Of a stretch of DNA of 64,000 bases, positions 1 through 8,536 are shown piece by piece. The translations under genes were made by a program, and so were the position numbers. Each line of letters opens with the position of its first letter. Within the stretch, counting starts at the first letter, position 1. Source of the DNA: Pseudarthrobacter naphthalenicus (lineage in GTDB: Bacteria; Actinomycetota; Actinomycetes; Actinomycetales; Micrococcaceae); NCBI RefSeq assembly GCF_029076445.1, contig NZ_JARESG010000008.1, positions 1 to 64,000 of the forward strand, given 5' to 3'. The notes beneath the pieces are model-generated. The model was not told the origin of the DNA and ran no database searches. It saw nothing but the letters and a program-made list of their open reading frames with translations.

Positions 1-146
1 GAATTAAGCCAAGCGGGCGGAACGACCCCGTTGTCGCACCCAAGGGTGCTGACCAGAACACGCCGCTCGACGGCCCATTGGTGGCGTTCCGCCCGCCCCA
101 CAACCGCCTTATTCAGCAGGCTCCTAGGCCTCCACCGGCGGAAAGG

Positions 147-1334
147 TCACCGCGCCAGGTACAGGGCGTGTTGCCGGTGGGCTTCGGCCACCTCGGCGCG
201 GATGGCTTCCACGTCCTTGGCTTTGTTGCGGTACTTCGGGTCCATCTCCTCGATCTGCCGAACTTCGTTCAGCAGGGCGTTGTAAATACGTTCGCGCTCG
301 GCGGGATCCGCAGTGTAGCCGAGGTCCAGGTAGCTGACAGCGTGCCGGCGCGCGTTGTTGATGGCGGTCTGCGCCTGGCCTGCCTTGCTCAGCAGCGATG
401 CCACCACCGTGATGACCAGCGTGCCGATGATGACCGTCAGGGAAAGGCCGGTGGTGATTTCGAAGACCGGGACCGGCTGGCCGTCGTTGATGAACGGGAG
501 GTTGTTCTCGTGCAGGGCGTGCAGGATGAGTTTGACGCCGATGAAGGCCAGGATCGCTGCCAGTCCGTAGGAGAGGTAGATCAACCGGTCCAGCAGTCCG
601 TCAATCAGGAAGTACAGCTGGCGCAGGCCCATCAGCGAGAAGGCCGTTGCGGTGAAGACAATGTAGACGTTCTGGGTCAGGCCGAAGATCGCCGGGATCG
701 AATCGAGGGCAAACAGGATGTCCGTGCCGCCGATGGCCACCATGACCAGCAGCATGGGAGTCAGGACCTTTTTGCCGTTCTCCATGGTGAAGAGCTTGTC
801 GCCGTCGTAATGATCGGTGGTGTGGAAGAACTTGCGGACCAGGCGGATGATGAAGTTGTCCGCCTCGCTGCCGTGCTCGGCATCGGGTTTGAGCAGGTTC
901 CCGGCCGTGAGCAGCAGGATCAGGCCGAACGCGTAGAAGACCCAGGCGAAGGAGTTGATCAGCGCGGCGCCGAGGAAAATGAATCCGGTGCGGGCAATGA
1001 GCGAGAACACAATGCCGAACAGCAGCACCTTCTGCTGATCTTCCCGGGGAACACGGAAGCTGGCAATGATGATCAGGAAGACAAACAGGTTGTCCACCGA
1101 GAGCGCCTTCTCGGTGATGTACCCGGCGAAATACTCCGAGCCCATGGCCGGGCCGCCGAAGACCAGGACCAGGATGCCGAAGATCAGGGCGATTCCTACG
1201 TAGAGGCCGGACCAGATGGCCGCTTCCTTGAGCGTGGGAACGTGGGCTTTCCGGATGTGGAAGAAGTAATCAAAGGCCAGGAGGGCCAGAATGACCACAA
1301 TGGTGATGCCCCAGATCAGGGGAGAAACAGTCAA
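147..1334 (-). CDS. TerC/Alx-family integral membrane protein
   Basis: The 395-residue product has about eight hydrophobic segments and the TerC signature regions (a 'TEKALSVDNLFVF' stretch near residue 75 and 'GGTDILFALDSIPAI' near residue 200, whose acidic residues are typical of TerC). TerC/Alx proteins are inner-membrane metal exporters, many linked to Mn2+ homeostasis or co-translocational metalation. The start is TTG, and the homologous N-terminus (TVSPLIW) begins directly after it. The C-terminal tail (about residues 320-395) is charged and cytosolic. A likely yybP-ykoY leader precedes it, which supports a manganese role. Confidence in the family is high; the substrate is inferred. Confidence 0.93.
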   Translation of the reverse strand: MTVSPLIWGITIVVILALLAFDYFFHIRKAHVPTLKEAAIWSGLYVGIALIFGILVLVFGGPAMGSEYFAGYITEKALSVDNLFVFLIIIASFRVPREDQQKVLLFGIVFSLIARTGFIFLGAALINSFAWVFYAFGLILLLTAGNLLKPDAEHGSEADNFIIRLVRKFFHTTDHYDGDKLFTMENGKKVLTPMLLVMVAIGGTDILFALDSIPAIFGLTQNVYIVFTATAFSLMGLRQLYFLIDGLLDRLIYLSYGLAAILAFIGVKLILHALHENNLPFINDGQPVPVFEITTGLSLTVIIGTLVITVVASLLSKAGQAQTAINNARRHAVSYLDLGYTADPAERERIYNALLNEVRQIEEMDPKYRNKAKDVEAIRAEVAEAHRQHALYLAR

Positions 1335-1367
1335 CGTGTGCCCGCTTTCGTAAGGTGGGTAGCAAAG

Positions 1368-1473
1368 AGCCGGGTAAGTCTCTCCGCCCGCCGTCCGGCT
1401 GGCCGTTGCACCCGGCCAGGCATCTGTGCCTGACGTGTTGACGTATGCAACGCTTCGGAATACTCCCTTACGT
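1368..1473 (-). promoter_or_regulatory. Candidate yybP-ykoY (Mn2+) riboswitch in the terC leader
   Basis: Read on the minus strand, the untranslated leader of the TerC gene contains, in order, GTAAGGGAGTA, GTCAACACG, a GC-rich hairpin (GCCTGGCC... GGGTGCAAC), GCCGGACGGC and GGAGAGACTTAC. These match the order of conserved blocks in the yybP-ykoY Mn2+-sensing aptamer as I recall it. terC/alx genes are classical targets of this class. The boundaries are approximate and no covariance search was possible. Confidence 0.7.
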
Positions 1474-1532
1474 ACCTAATACTCTAACCGGATGACCGCC
1501 GAAAACGAACCGGCAAAGGTCTGCCCGGGGCC

Positions 1533-1781
1533 TTACGAATTCGCGAGGCGCAGCTTGGCGGCCCGTTCGACCAGGACCGGAACGTAGTCCCGGATCGGAC
1601 CGTCGTCGAGCAATTCGTGCTCTTCGGCAACGATTTGCTCTATGGCCGACCGCTCCTTTTCGGGGAAGCGTTCGGTCAGACGATCCATAACTTCCATGAG
1701 CGCCCGGGCTTCAGGTTCGTTGGTCATTCCCAAAGTTTCGACCCCGGCACGCAGGCCAGTCAACAGCTTTTTATGATCCAC
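1533..1781 (-). CDS. Small three-helix-bundle dimerization-domain protein
   Basis: Small soluble protein ending in a helical segment (ALMEVMDRLTERFP ... ELLDDGPIRDYVPVLVERAAKLRL) that resembles the short 'three-helix bundle dimerization' domain common in Actinobacteria. Its biological role is not known. I chose the GTG at 1781 because AGGGCGG lies 7 nt upstream and it leaves room for a divergent promoter; an ATG at 1835 or at 1727 is also possible. It is divergent from the membrane protein gene at 1860. Confidence 0.65.
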   Translation of the reverse strand: MDHKKLLTGLRAGVETLGMTNEPEARALMEVMDRLTERFPEKERSAIEQIVAEEHELLDDGPIRDYVPVLVERAAKLRLANS

Positions 1782-1859
1782 GTGGTGACCGCCCTGCCGG
1801 TGACCCTGCTGCTTGGGATCCGTCTGGGCTGGCATCCCCGGGGCCGCTAGGCTCGCCTT

Positions 1860-2273
1860 GTGACGAGTTCGCAGAATGGCAACGAACGCTATGTGGTCCG
1901 GCCCTGGTGGAGGGGACGGTCGCTCCCGTGGGCAGCTCTGGTTGTTGGCGCCATCATCGTCACAGTCATTGCCCTCGAGCGGACAACGTTTTTCGCCTAC
2001 GCTACGACGCCGGAGTTCATCGAGCGGCTGCGCGTGGGACGGCTGGTGATGCTGGCCGGGGCTGTGATGTCCCTCGCCGCAGCCATTTGGTCGCAGGTGC
2101 GTGGAAATCCCCTGTGGGTGACGGTCTGCGTGGCCTCGCCGGCAGTCCTGGTGGGCATGGCGATCATGATCATGACGGTACCGTCCGTGACCCCTCAGAT
2201 CGCCGGCCTTATCGCTTTGCCGGCAGCGCTCGCGGGACTCATCGGCGGCCTGTTCACCCGCACCCGGGGCTGA
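1860..2273 (+). CDS. Small four-TM membrane protein of unknown function
   Basis: A 137-residue protein with a short basic N-terminus followed by four hydrophobic helices (about residues 23-42, 58-77, 84-105 and 112-130) and a short basic tail. I recognise no catalytic motif. The start is GTG. The gene is free-standing, with more than 300 bp before the next coding region. Compositionally it looks like a native gene. Confidence 0.65.
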   Translation: MTSSQNGNERYVVRPWWRGRSLPWAALVVGAIIVTVIALERTTFFAYATTPEFIERLRVGRLVMLAGAVMSLAAAIWSQVRGNPLWVTVCVASPAVLVGMAIMIMTVPSVTPQIAGLIALPAALAGLIGGLFTRTRG

Positions 2274-2681
2274 TCCTGAACCTGGCGGGCCGCGTCACGT
2301 TGATGAGGGGGCCGGCGGTGGCTGGGGGCGGTGCGTACGGTCTCGGTACGCATCACACACCGCCGACCCCGTTCATCACAGTAGGCACTGGCGTGGAGGG
2401 ACACACGAGTAGCGGCTACCTGCTTCGCGGCGTCCTGGCTACCCGTTCGCAGGACCAAAGCCTCTGCCGGGACCGGGGGCCGCGTGTTTGAGTGGGCACG
2501 GGTACCGCGGCCAGCCGCCCCTTTTCCTGCCAGCGGAGGCAGGCACGGCCGCTTCCATCGCGTCTTCGGGAAGGTCAAGGGGCTGTGATCACTAATCGTC
2601 GGTTTTACCTTGGCGGCCCGCACCGGCGGCCGGACAAGCCGGGACCGCCCGCTGCCCGAAGCGGGCTCTGAGTGGCGCGCC
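2274..2681. other. About 400-bp intergenic region upstream of the GH65 operon
   Basis: No convincing gene on either strand; the open frames here are antisense or spacer. It holds a DevR-like half-conserved box at 2451-2464 and a second GGGACC at 2469-2474. The rest is probably the long leader and promoter of the operon starting at 2682. Confidence 0.5.
2451..2464. promoter_or_regulatory. DevR/DosR-like box (AGGACCAAAGCCTC)
   Basis: Fits the 5-4-5 layout of the DosR box (GGGAC-N4-GTCCC) with a good left half and a weak right half. It is nearly identical to the site in the hsp20 promoter (GGGACCAAAGCCTC), which raises its credibility. It lies about 217 nt upstream of the GH65 start. Confidence 0.5.
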
Positions 2682-5600
2682 ATGGCTGAATCACCCACGG
2701 CGTCAGCGGCGTTGTCACCATTTGACGCAGTGATTTTCGATCTGGACGGGGTGGTAACGGACACGGCAACCGTGCATGAGGCGGCCTGGAAACAACTCTT
2801 CGATCAGCTGCTGGCCGATCCGCGGCTGACGGGGAAGCCGGGAAAAAGGTCATTCACCGCGGCCGACTACCTGGACTACGTTGACGGCAAACCGCGTGAA
2901 GACGGCGTCCGGTCCTTCCTGGCCTCCCGCGGAATCATCCTGCCGGACGGCAAACCGGGGGATGCGCCGGGAGAGCTGACGGTTTATGGCCTCGCCAGGC
3001 AAAAGGACCGGATCTTCAAAGAACTGCTGGGACGCGATGGTGTCCGCACCTTCCCGGGAACACTGGCCCTGATCGAAAGGCTGCGCGCCGCCCAGATACC
3101 TGTGGCCGTGGCAACATCGAGCCGGAACGCGTCCGCCGTGCTGGCGGCTGCTGGCCTGTCCGGCACTTTCGACCTCGTGATGGGCGGGGTCATCGCCGCC
3201 GAGCTGGGGCTTCCCGGCAAGCCCGATCCCGCAGTGCTCCTTGAGATCGTGCACCGTTTGGGCGTCCCGCCGGCCCGCGCCGTGGTGATTGAGGACGCCG
3301 TCGCCGGGGTGGAGGCCGCCCGGCGCGGCGGCTTCGGCCTGGTGGTCGGCATCGACCGGGCCGACAGGCGGGCCGACCTTGAAGCGGCGGGAGCCGACGT
3401 TGTGCTGACGGACGTGGGGCAACTGGACCTCGGACGGGTCCTCACCGATCCGTGGCGCCTCATTTACGAAGGCTACGACCCCGCCCATGAGGGTCACCGG
3501 GAAGCGCTGACCACCCTGGGGAACGGCTACCTGGCCGTCCGCGGCGCCGCTCCCGAAAGCAGGATGAACGAAATCCACTACCCCGGCACCTACCTGGCGG
3601 GGGTCTACAACAGACTGGTAAGCAACGTCCAGGGCCAGGACGTGGAGGACGAGCACATGGTCAATGCCCCCAACTGGCTGGTGGTGGACGTCCGGCTGGA
3701 GGGTTCGGACTGGTGGTCCAGGGGCGGCCTGAAGGTCCTGAGGGAACGGCGGGTCCTGGACATGCGCCGGGCCACCCTGGAACGGGACGTTCTGCTGGAA
3801 ACACAGGACGGGCGGCGGCTGGCGGTGAACCAGCGCAGGTTCGTCTCCATGGCTCAGCCGCATCTCATGGCCCTGAACACCACCGTGACGGCGGTGGGGT
3901 GGAGCGGCCCGGTGGAGATCCGCAGCGGAGTGGACTGTGGAGTCACCAATGAGAACGTCCCGGAAGACGCGCTCCTGTCCCATCACCACCTGGTCCGGCT
4001 GGGTGCTCCAGACCCGGCTGAGCCGGTTCAGGTTGTGGAAGTGGAAACGAGCCAAAGCCACATCCGCATCGCCACCGCTGTGCGCACCGAAATCTCCGGG
4101 AAGAACGACGACGGCGGCCCGGGGGAGGAGGAAGGGCTCTCCTTCCGGGCGTTGCGCCTTGAGCTGGCTGACGCGGCACCCGTGGTGATCACGCGGACGG
4201 CGGCAGTGGTCACGTCCCGTGACCACGCGATCTCCTCGCCGGCCGTGGCTGCCCGGTCCGTGCTAAGGACAGCCAGCCCCGACTTCGAGCAGTTGCTCTC
4301 CGAACACGAGGCCGTCTGGGGCAGGCTCCTGGCCCTGTTCGCCATCGAGATTGACGGCAGCCCCGAGGTGCAGCTCATCGTGAACCTTCATGTTTTCCAT
4401 TTGCTGCAGACGCTCAGCCCGCACACTGCCGAGCAGGACGCAGGCGTGCCCGCGCGCGGGCTCCACGGGGAGGGCTACCGCGGCCACGTGTTCTGGGACG
4501 AACTGTTCGTCCTTCCCCTCCTCACCTCCAGGATGCCTTTCGTGGCGCGTTCGGTGATCAACTACCGCTGGCGCAGGCTTCCAGCCGCCAGAGAGGCGGC
4601 TGCTACGGCAGGGCTGCGCGGCGCGCTCTTCCCCTGGCAGAGCGGCAGCGACGGAAGGGAGGAGACTCCGCTCTGGCTCTTCAACCGGCGCTCCGGCCGG
4701 TGGGTACCGGACTACTCACATCTTCAGCGGCATGCCGGCCTCGCCGTCGCCTTCAACGCGTGGCAGTACTTTCTGGCCACCCAGGACAGGGAATGGCTCC
4801 TGCGCCACGGCGCCGAGCTGATAGTGGACGTGGCACGCCTGATGACTTCCATGGCCGAACACGACCGGGAGGAGGACCGGTTCCATCTTCGCGGAATCAT
4901 GGGGCCGGATGAATATCACACAGGCCATCCGGACAAAGACGGTGCCGGCCTGGACGACAACGCCTACACAAACGTGCTGGCCGCGTGGGTCTGTGCCCAG
5001 GCCTGCGCCATCATGACAACGCTGCAGGGCCACGACCTCGAGGAGCTCCAGGGACGCCTGGCCGTTGGCCCGGCGGAAGTAGCACGGTGGAAGCACCTCA
5101 GCCAGCGGATGTTCGTACCGTTCCACGACGGCATCATCAGCCAGTTTGCCGGGTACGAACAACTGCAGGAACTGGACTGGGACCGCTACCGCACCGTCTA
5201 CACAAACATCGAGCGCCTGGACCTGATCCTGGAGGCGGAGGGGGACAGCACCAACCGGTACCGCCTGGCCAAGCAGGCCGATGTGCTGATGCTGCTCTAC
5301 GTCCTGGGCGAAAAGGAACTGACGCGGTTTTTGGCCGGTCTGGGCTACGACATCTCCGCCGCCCAGATTGAAGCAACCGTCGATTACTACCTCGCCCGCA
5401 CAGCGCACGGCTCCACCCTCAGCCGGGTGGCGCACGCCTCCGTCCTGGCGGCAAAGGATCCGGAGCGGGCCTGGAATACCTTCCGTGAAGCCCTGAGCGC
5501 AGACCTTGATGACACCCAGGGCGGCACCACCCGCACAGGGATCCATCTCGGCGCGATGGCAGGAACCATCGACGTGGTGCAGCGAAGCTTCGCCGGCCTC

Positions 5601-5861
5601 AGGTTCACCGGCGAAGGACTCCTCTTCGCACCGAAGATGCCCCAGGGGATCAGGTCAGTGTCGTTCCAAGTCCGCTACCGGGACCATCTGCTCGCAGTCC
5701 ACCTGGAACACGGCCTGCTAACCCTGGCGGCGGCCCCCGGAGATGCGCCCGCCATCTGGCTGCAGGTCGGCTCCGAACGCACCCTCATCCGTGCCGGCCA
5801 GACCCGGCAATTCACCCTTTCCCCCAAACCAGCGCTTAACCACGCGGGGAACACGGAGTAG
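2682..5861 (+). CDS. HAD (beta-phosphoglucomutase-like) / GH65 disaccharide phosphorylase fusion
   Basis: Two-domain protein of about 1059 residues. Residues 15-250 are a HAD-IA phosphatase/phosphomutase with the nucleophile motif DLDGV (D20/D22), a TSSRN motif II, and KPDP and EDAVAGV motifs typical of beta-phosphoglucomutase. The remainder is glycoside hydrolase family 65 (GYDPAHEG, TTLGNGYLAVRGA, FWDELFVLP, the GPDEYH loop with the expected catalytic Glu, QADVLMLLY, TAHGSTLS). GH65 enzymes phosphorolyse trehalose, maltose, kojibiose or nigerose to glucose plus beta-glucose-1-phosphate, which the HAD part could convert to glucose-6-phosphate without spending ATP. M. tuberculosis carries the same pair as separate genes (Rv3400/Rv3401). 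I chose ATG 2682 rather than TTG 2610. The gene ends 2 nt before the ATPase start, so it heads an operon. The disaccharide is not predictable here. Confidence 0.92.
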   Translation: MAESPTASAALSPFDAVIFDLDGVVTDTATVHEAAWKQLFDQLLADPRLTGKPGKRSFTAADYLDYVDGKPREDGVRSFLASRGIILPDGKPGDAPGELTVYGLARQKDRIFKELLGRDGVRTFPGTLALIERLRAAQIPVAVATSSRNASAVLAAAGLSGTFDLVMGGVIAAELGLPGKPDPAVLLEIVHRLGVPPARAVVIEDAVAGVEAARRGGFGLVVGIDRADRRADLEAAGADVVLTDVGQLDLGRVLTDPWRLIYEGYDPAHEGHREALTTLGNGYLAVRGAAPESRMNEIHYPGTYLAGVYNRLVSNVQGQDVEDEHMVNAPNWLVVDVRLEGSDWWSRGGLKVLRERRVLDMRRATLERDVLLETQDGRRLAVNQRRFVSMAQPHLMALNTTVTAVGWSGPVEIRSGVDCGVTNENVPEDALLSHHHLVRLGAPDPAEPVQVVEVETSQSHIRIATAVRTEISGKNDDGGPGEEEGLSFRALRLELADAAPVVITRTAAVVTSRDHAISSPAVAARSVLRTASPDFEQLLSEHEAVWGRLLALFAIEIDGSPEVQLIVNLHVFHLLQTLSPHTAEQDAGVPARGLHGEGYRGHVFWDELFVLPLLTSRMPFVARSVINYRWRRLPAAREAAATAGLRGALFPWQSGSDGREETPLWLFNRRSGRWVPDYSHLQRHAGLAVAFNAWQYFLATQDREWLLRHGAELIVDVARLMTSMAEHDREEDRFHLRGIMGPDEYHTGHPDKDGAGLDDNAYTNVLAAWVCAQACAIMTTLQGHDLEELQGRLAVGPAEVARWKHLSQRMFVPFHDGIISQFAGYEQLQELDWDRYRTVYTNIERLDLILEAEGDSTNRYRLAKQADVLMLLYVLGEKELTRFLAGLGYDISAAQIEATVDYYLARTAHGSTLSRVAHASVLAAKDPERAWNTFREALSADLDDTQGGTTRTGIHLGAMAGTIDVVQRSFAGLRFTGEGLLFAPKMPQGIRSVSFQVRYRDHLLAVHLEHGLLTLAAAPGDAPAIWLQVGSERTLIRAGQTRQFTLSPKPALNHAGNTE

Positions 5862-5863
5862 CA

Positions 5864-8536
5864 GTGGCACCACGCGAGGGGCCGCCGCAATCCGGGCTGG
5901 ACGCGACCGGGTTGAGCTCCGGGCGTGCCGCGGCGTTGCTGCGGGAATCGGGACCCAACGTACTTCCCGAAGCGAAGCCCGTGCCGCAGTGGCGCAAACT
6001 CCTCGGTGAGCTGACGCATTTTTTTGCCCTGATGCTCTGGTGCGCCTCGGTGCTGGCGTTCGTCGGAGGAATGCCGGAATTGGGCGTTGCCATCATCGTG
6101 GTGGTGCTGGTCAACGGAATCTTCGCCCACATCCAGCAGGAACGCGCACAGCACGCGGCCGAAAAACTGCGCGGGCTGCTGCCGGCCGAGGTCTCCGTCC
6201 GCCGGGACGGCCAGACCCGCAGGATTGCCGCCAGCGAACTGGTCCCGGGTGACGCCGTCATTCTGACAGCGGGTGACAGGGTGCCGGCCGACGTCGTCCT
6301 GGTTCTTGGTTCCGGCTGCGCCGTGGACGAGTCCCTGCTGACAGGGGAAAGCGAAGCGGTGCAGAAGGGCAGCGGCGAGCCTGCCTGGGGCGGGACGTTC
6401 CTTGTCAACGGCGCGGCAGAAGCGGTTGTGACCCACACCGGCGCAAACACCAGGCTGGCCGGAATCGCCAAGCTGACCAGCGGCACCGTCTCGCCCCCAA
6501 CGCCCCTGGCGCGTGAACTCCGCCGGATCGTCCGGCTCATAGCCGGGGTTGCACTGGCCGTCGCCGGGGTCTTCTTCCTGGTGTCGTTGCTGGTGGGCAT
6601 CCCGTGGAGTGCCGCCTTCCTCTTCGCCATCGGAGTGGCGGTTGCCCTGGTCCCGGAGGGGCTGCTGCCAACTGTCACGTTGTCCCTCGCCATGGGTGCG
6701 CAGCGGATGGCGGCACGGAACGCGCTGGTCCGCAACCTGGAGGCGGTGGAAACCCTGGGGTCCACCACGTTCATCTGCACTGACAAGACAGGAACCCTGA
6801 CGCAGAACCGGATGAACGCCGTCGAAGTCTTCACCGCTGAGGGCCGGGTGAAGGTGGCCGGGGAGGGATACCTGCCGGTTGCCCGGATCGAGGGGCAGGC
6901 GGTGGGCGCAGCAACCCGCACGGCGCTCGCAGCACGTGCAGCCTCCCACGGCCGGGCCGTTCAGCACGGCGATGAGTGGCGAGCGGACGGCGACCCCATG
7001 GAAGCCGCCCTTGATGTCCTGGCCCGCCGCCTTTCCGGGACAACGCCTGAGAATGCCAGGCCGGCGCGAAGGTTCGCCTTCGACCCCCGGCGCCGCCGCG
7101 AATCTGTCATCGCCGGCACCACGCTCTTCGTCAAGGGGGCGCCCGAATCGGTCCTTCCGCTCTGCAACGGGTCCACGAACGCGGCGGCGGAAGAAGTGGA
7201 GGCGATGGCGTCACGGGGACTGCGGGTGATGGCAGTGGCCAGCCGCGAACTTCCCGGCCGCGCCGGGGACTGGCTGGAGTGCCCGGCGGAGGAAGCCGAA
7301 AGGGACCTTCACCTGCTGGGGCTGATCGCCCTCCATGACCCGCCCCGGCAGGGAGTGGACGAGGTGATCCGGACCGCGCGGGACGCCGGCATCCGGATAG
7401 GCATGATCACGGGGGACCATCCGGCAACGGCGGCCGCCATCGCGCGGGAAATTGGACTGCTGGGAACACCCGAACTGATTCTGGAGGGAGCAGAACTGCC
7501 GGAGGACGAACAGATCCTGGGTGCCCTGCTGGACCGGGACGGCATCGTGGTCAGCAGGGTCTCCCCGGAACAGAAGCTTCGGGTGGCCAGAGCACTGCAG
7601 AGCCGGGGTCACGTCGTGGCCATGACCGGTGACGGCGTCAACGACGGCCCGGCGCTCCAGGAAGCCGACATCGGGGTGGCGATGGGGCTCAGCGGAACGG
7701 ACGTGGCCCGCGAAGCCTCGGATCTGGTTCTTCTGGATGACCACTTCGGGACCATCGTGGCAGCAATTGAACAGGGACGCGCCACCTACGCCAACATCCA
7801 CCGGTTCCTGACCTATCACCTGACCGACAACGTTGCCGAGCTGACCCCCTTCATCATCTGGGCACTCTCAGGCGGCCAGTTTCCGCTGGCCCTGGGCGTT
7901 CTTCAGATCCTCGCCCTGGACATCGGTACCGATTTGCTGCCGGCACTTGCCCTCGGCGGTGAACCGCCGGGGAAGGGAGTGCTGAAGCGGCCGCCGGAGC
8001 GGCGCCACCTGATGGACCGCCGGCTGATGTTCCGGGTGTTCTGCGTGCTGGGGCCGGTGGAAGCCCTGGTGTCCATGACGGCATTCTCCGTGGTGCTGTT
8101 CAGCGGCGGCTGGATGCGCGGGGGCCCGCACGACCCGGGGCTGCTGATGACGGCATCCGGGGCGGCCTTCACCGCTGTGGTGCTTGGCCAGCTCGCGAAT
8201 GCGTTCGCGTGCCGCAGCGCTACCCGGCCGCCCTGGAAACAGGGCTGGCTGACGAACCGGCTGCTGCTTTGGGCGGTACTGGCCGAACTCGCTGCTTTGG
8301 CGGTGTGCCTCTACGTCGGTCCCGTCGCGGCCGCCCTGGGTCAGCTGCCCCCGCCGCCCGTCGGATTCGCCATTGCCGCCCTGGCGGTCCCTGCGGTGCT
8401 GGCAGCGGACTGGCTGCACAAGAAGCTGCGGCGGCCTGCGGGTAGCGGCGCCCGGATATCTCCGCCGGTTCCCCGCCAGGGGTCCGCAGGACCAAAGACT
8501 CTGATGCTGGAGCATCTGTCCCGTAAGGATCAAACC
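5864..8536 (+). CDS. P2-type cation-transporting ATPase (CtpF/Ca2+-type), open into the next gene
   Basis: GTG start 2 nt after the GH65 stop. It has an N-terminal cation-ATPase domain, actuator motif TGES, the PEGL motif of P2 ATPases in M4, phosphorylation motif DKTGTLT (D307), the nucleotide-binding region, TGDGVNDGPAL in the hinge, and six C-terminal TM segments ending near LHKKLRR (about 8430). The family pumps Ca2+ or monovalent cations; mycobacterial CtpF is a DosR-regulon member. Anomaly: there is no stop codon. The frame continues through about 30 junction codons straight into PEP synthase, giving a 1691-codon ORF ending at 10939. A TAG occurs at 8442 in another frame, so a single indel would restore an ATPase stop. 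I give the end as the base before the pps ATG. Confidence 0.88.
8488..8501. promoter_or_regulatory. DevR/DosR-like box upstream of pps (AGGACCAAAGACTC)
   Basis: A 5-4-5 DosR-type site inside the junction between the ATPase and PEP synthase coding regions, 35 nt upstream of the pps ATG. It shares its first nine bases with the sites at 2451 and (one mismatch) 12541. Its position suggests an internal promoter for pps-pfk rather than purely coding sequence. Confidence 0.5.

Noticed and set aside
78..1433. Long plus-strand frame
   Set aside because: It is antisense to the TerC gene and shows no recognisable domain.
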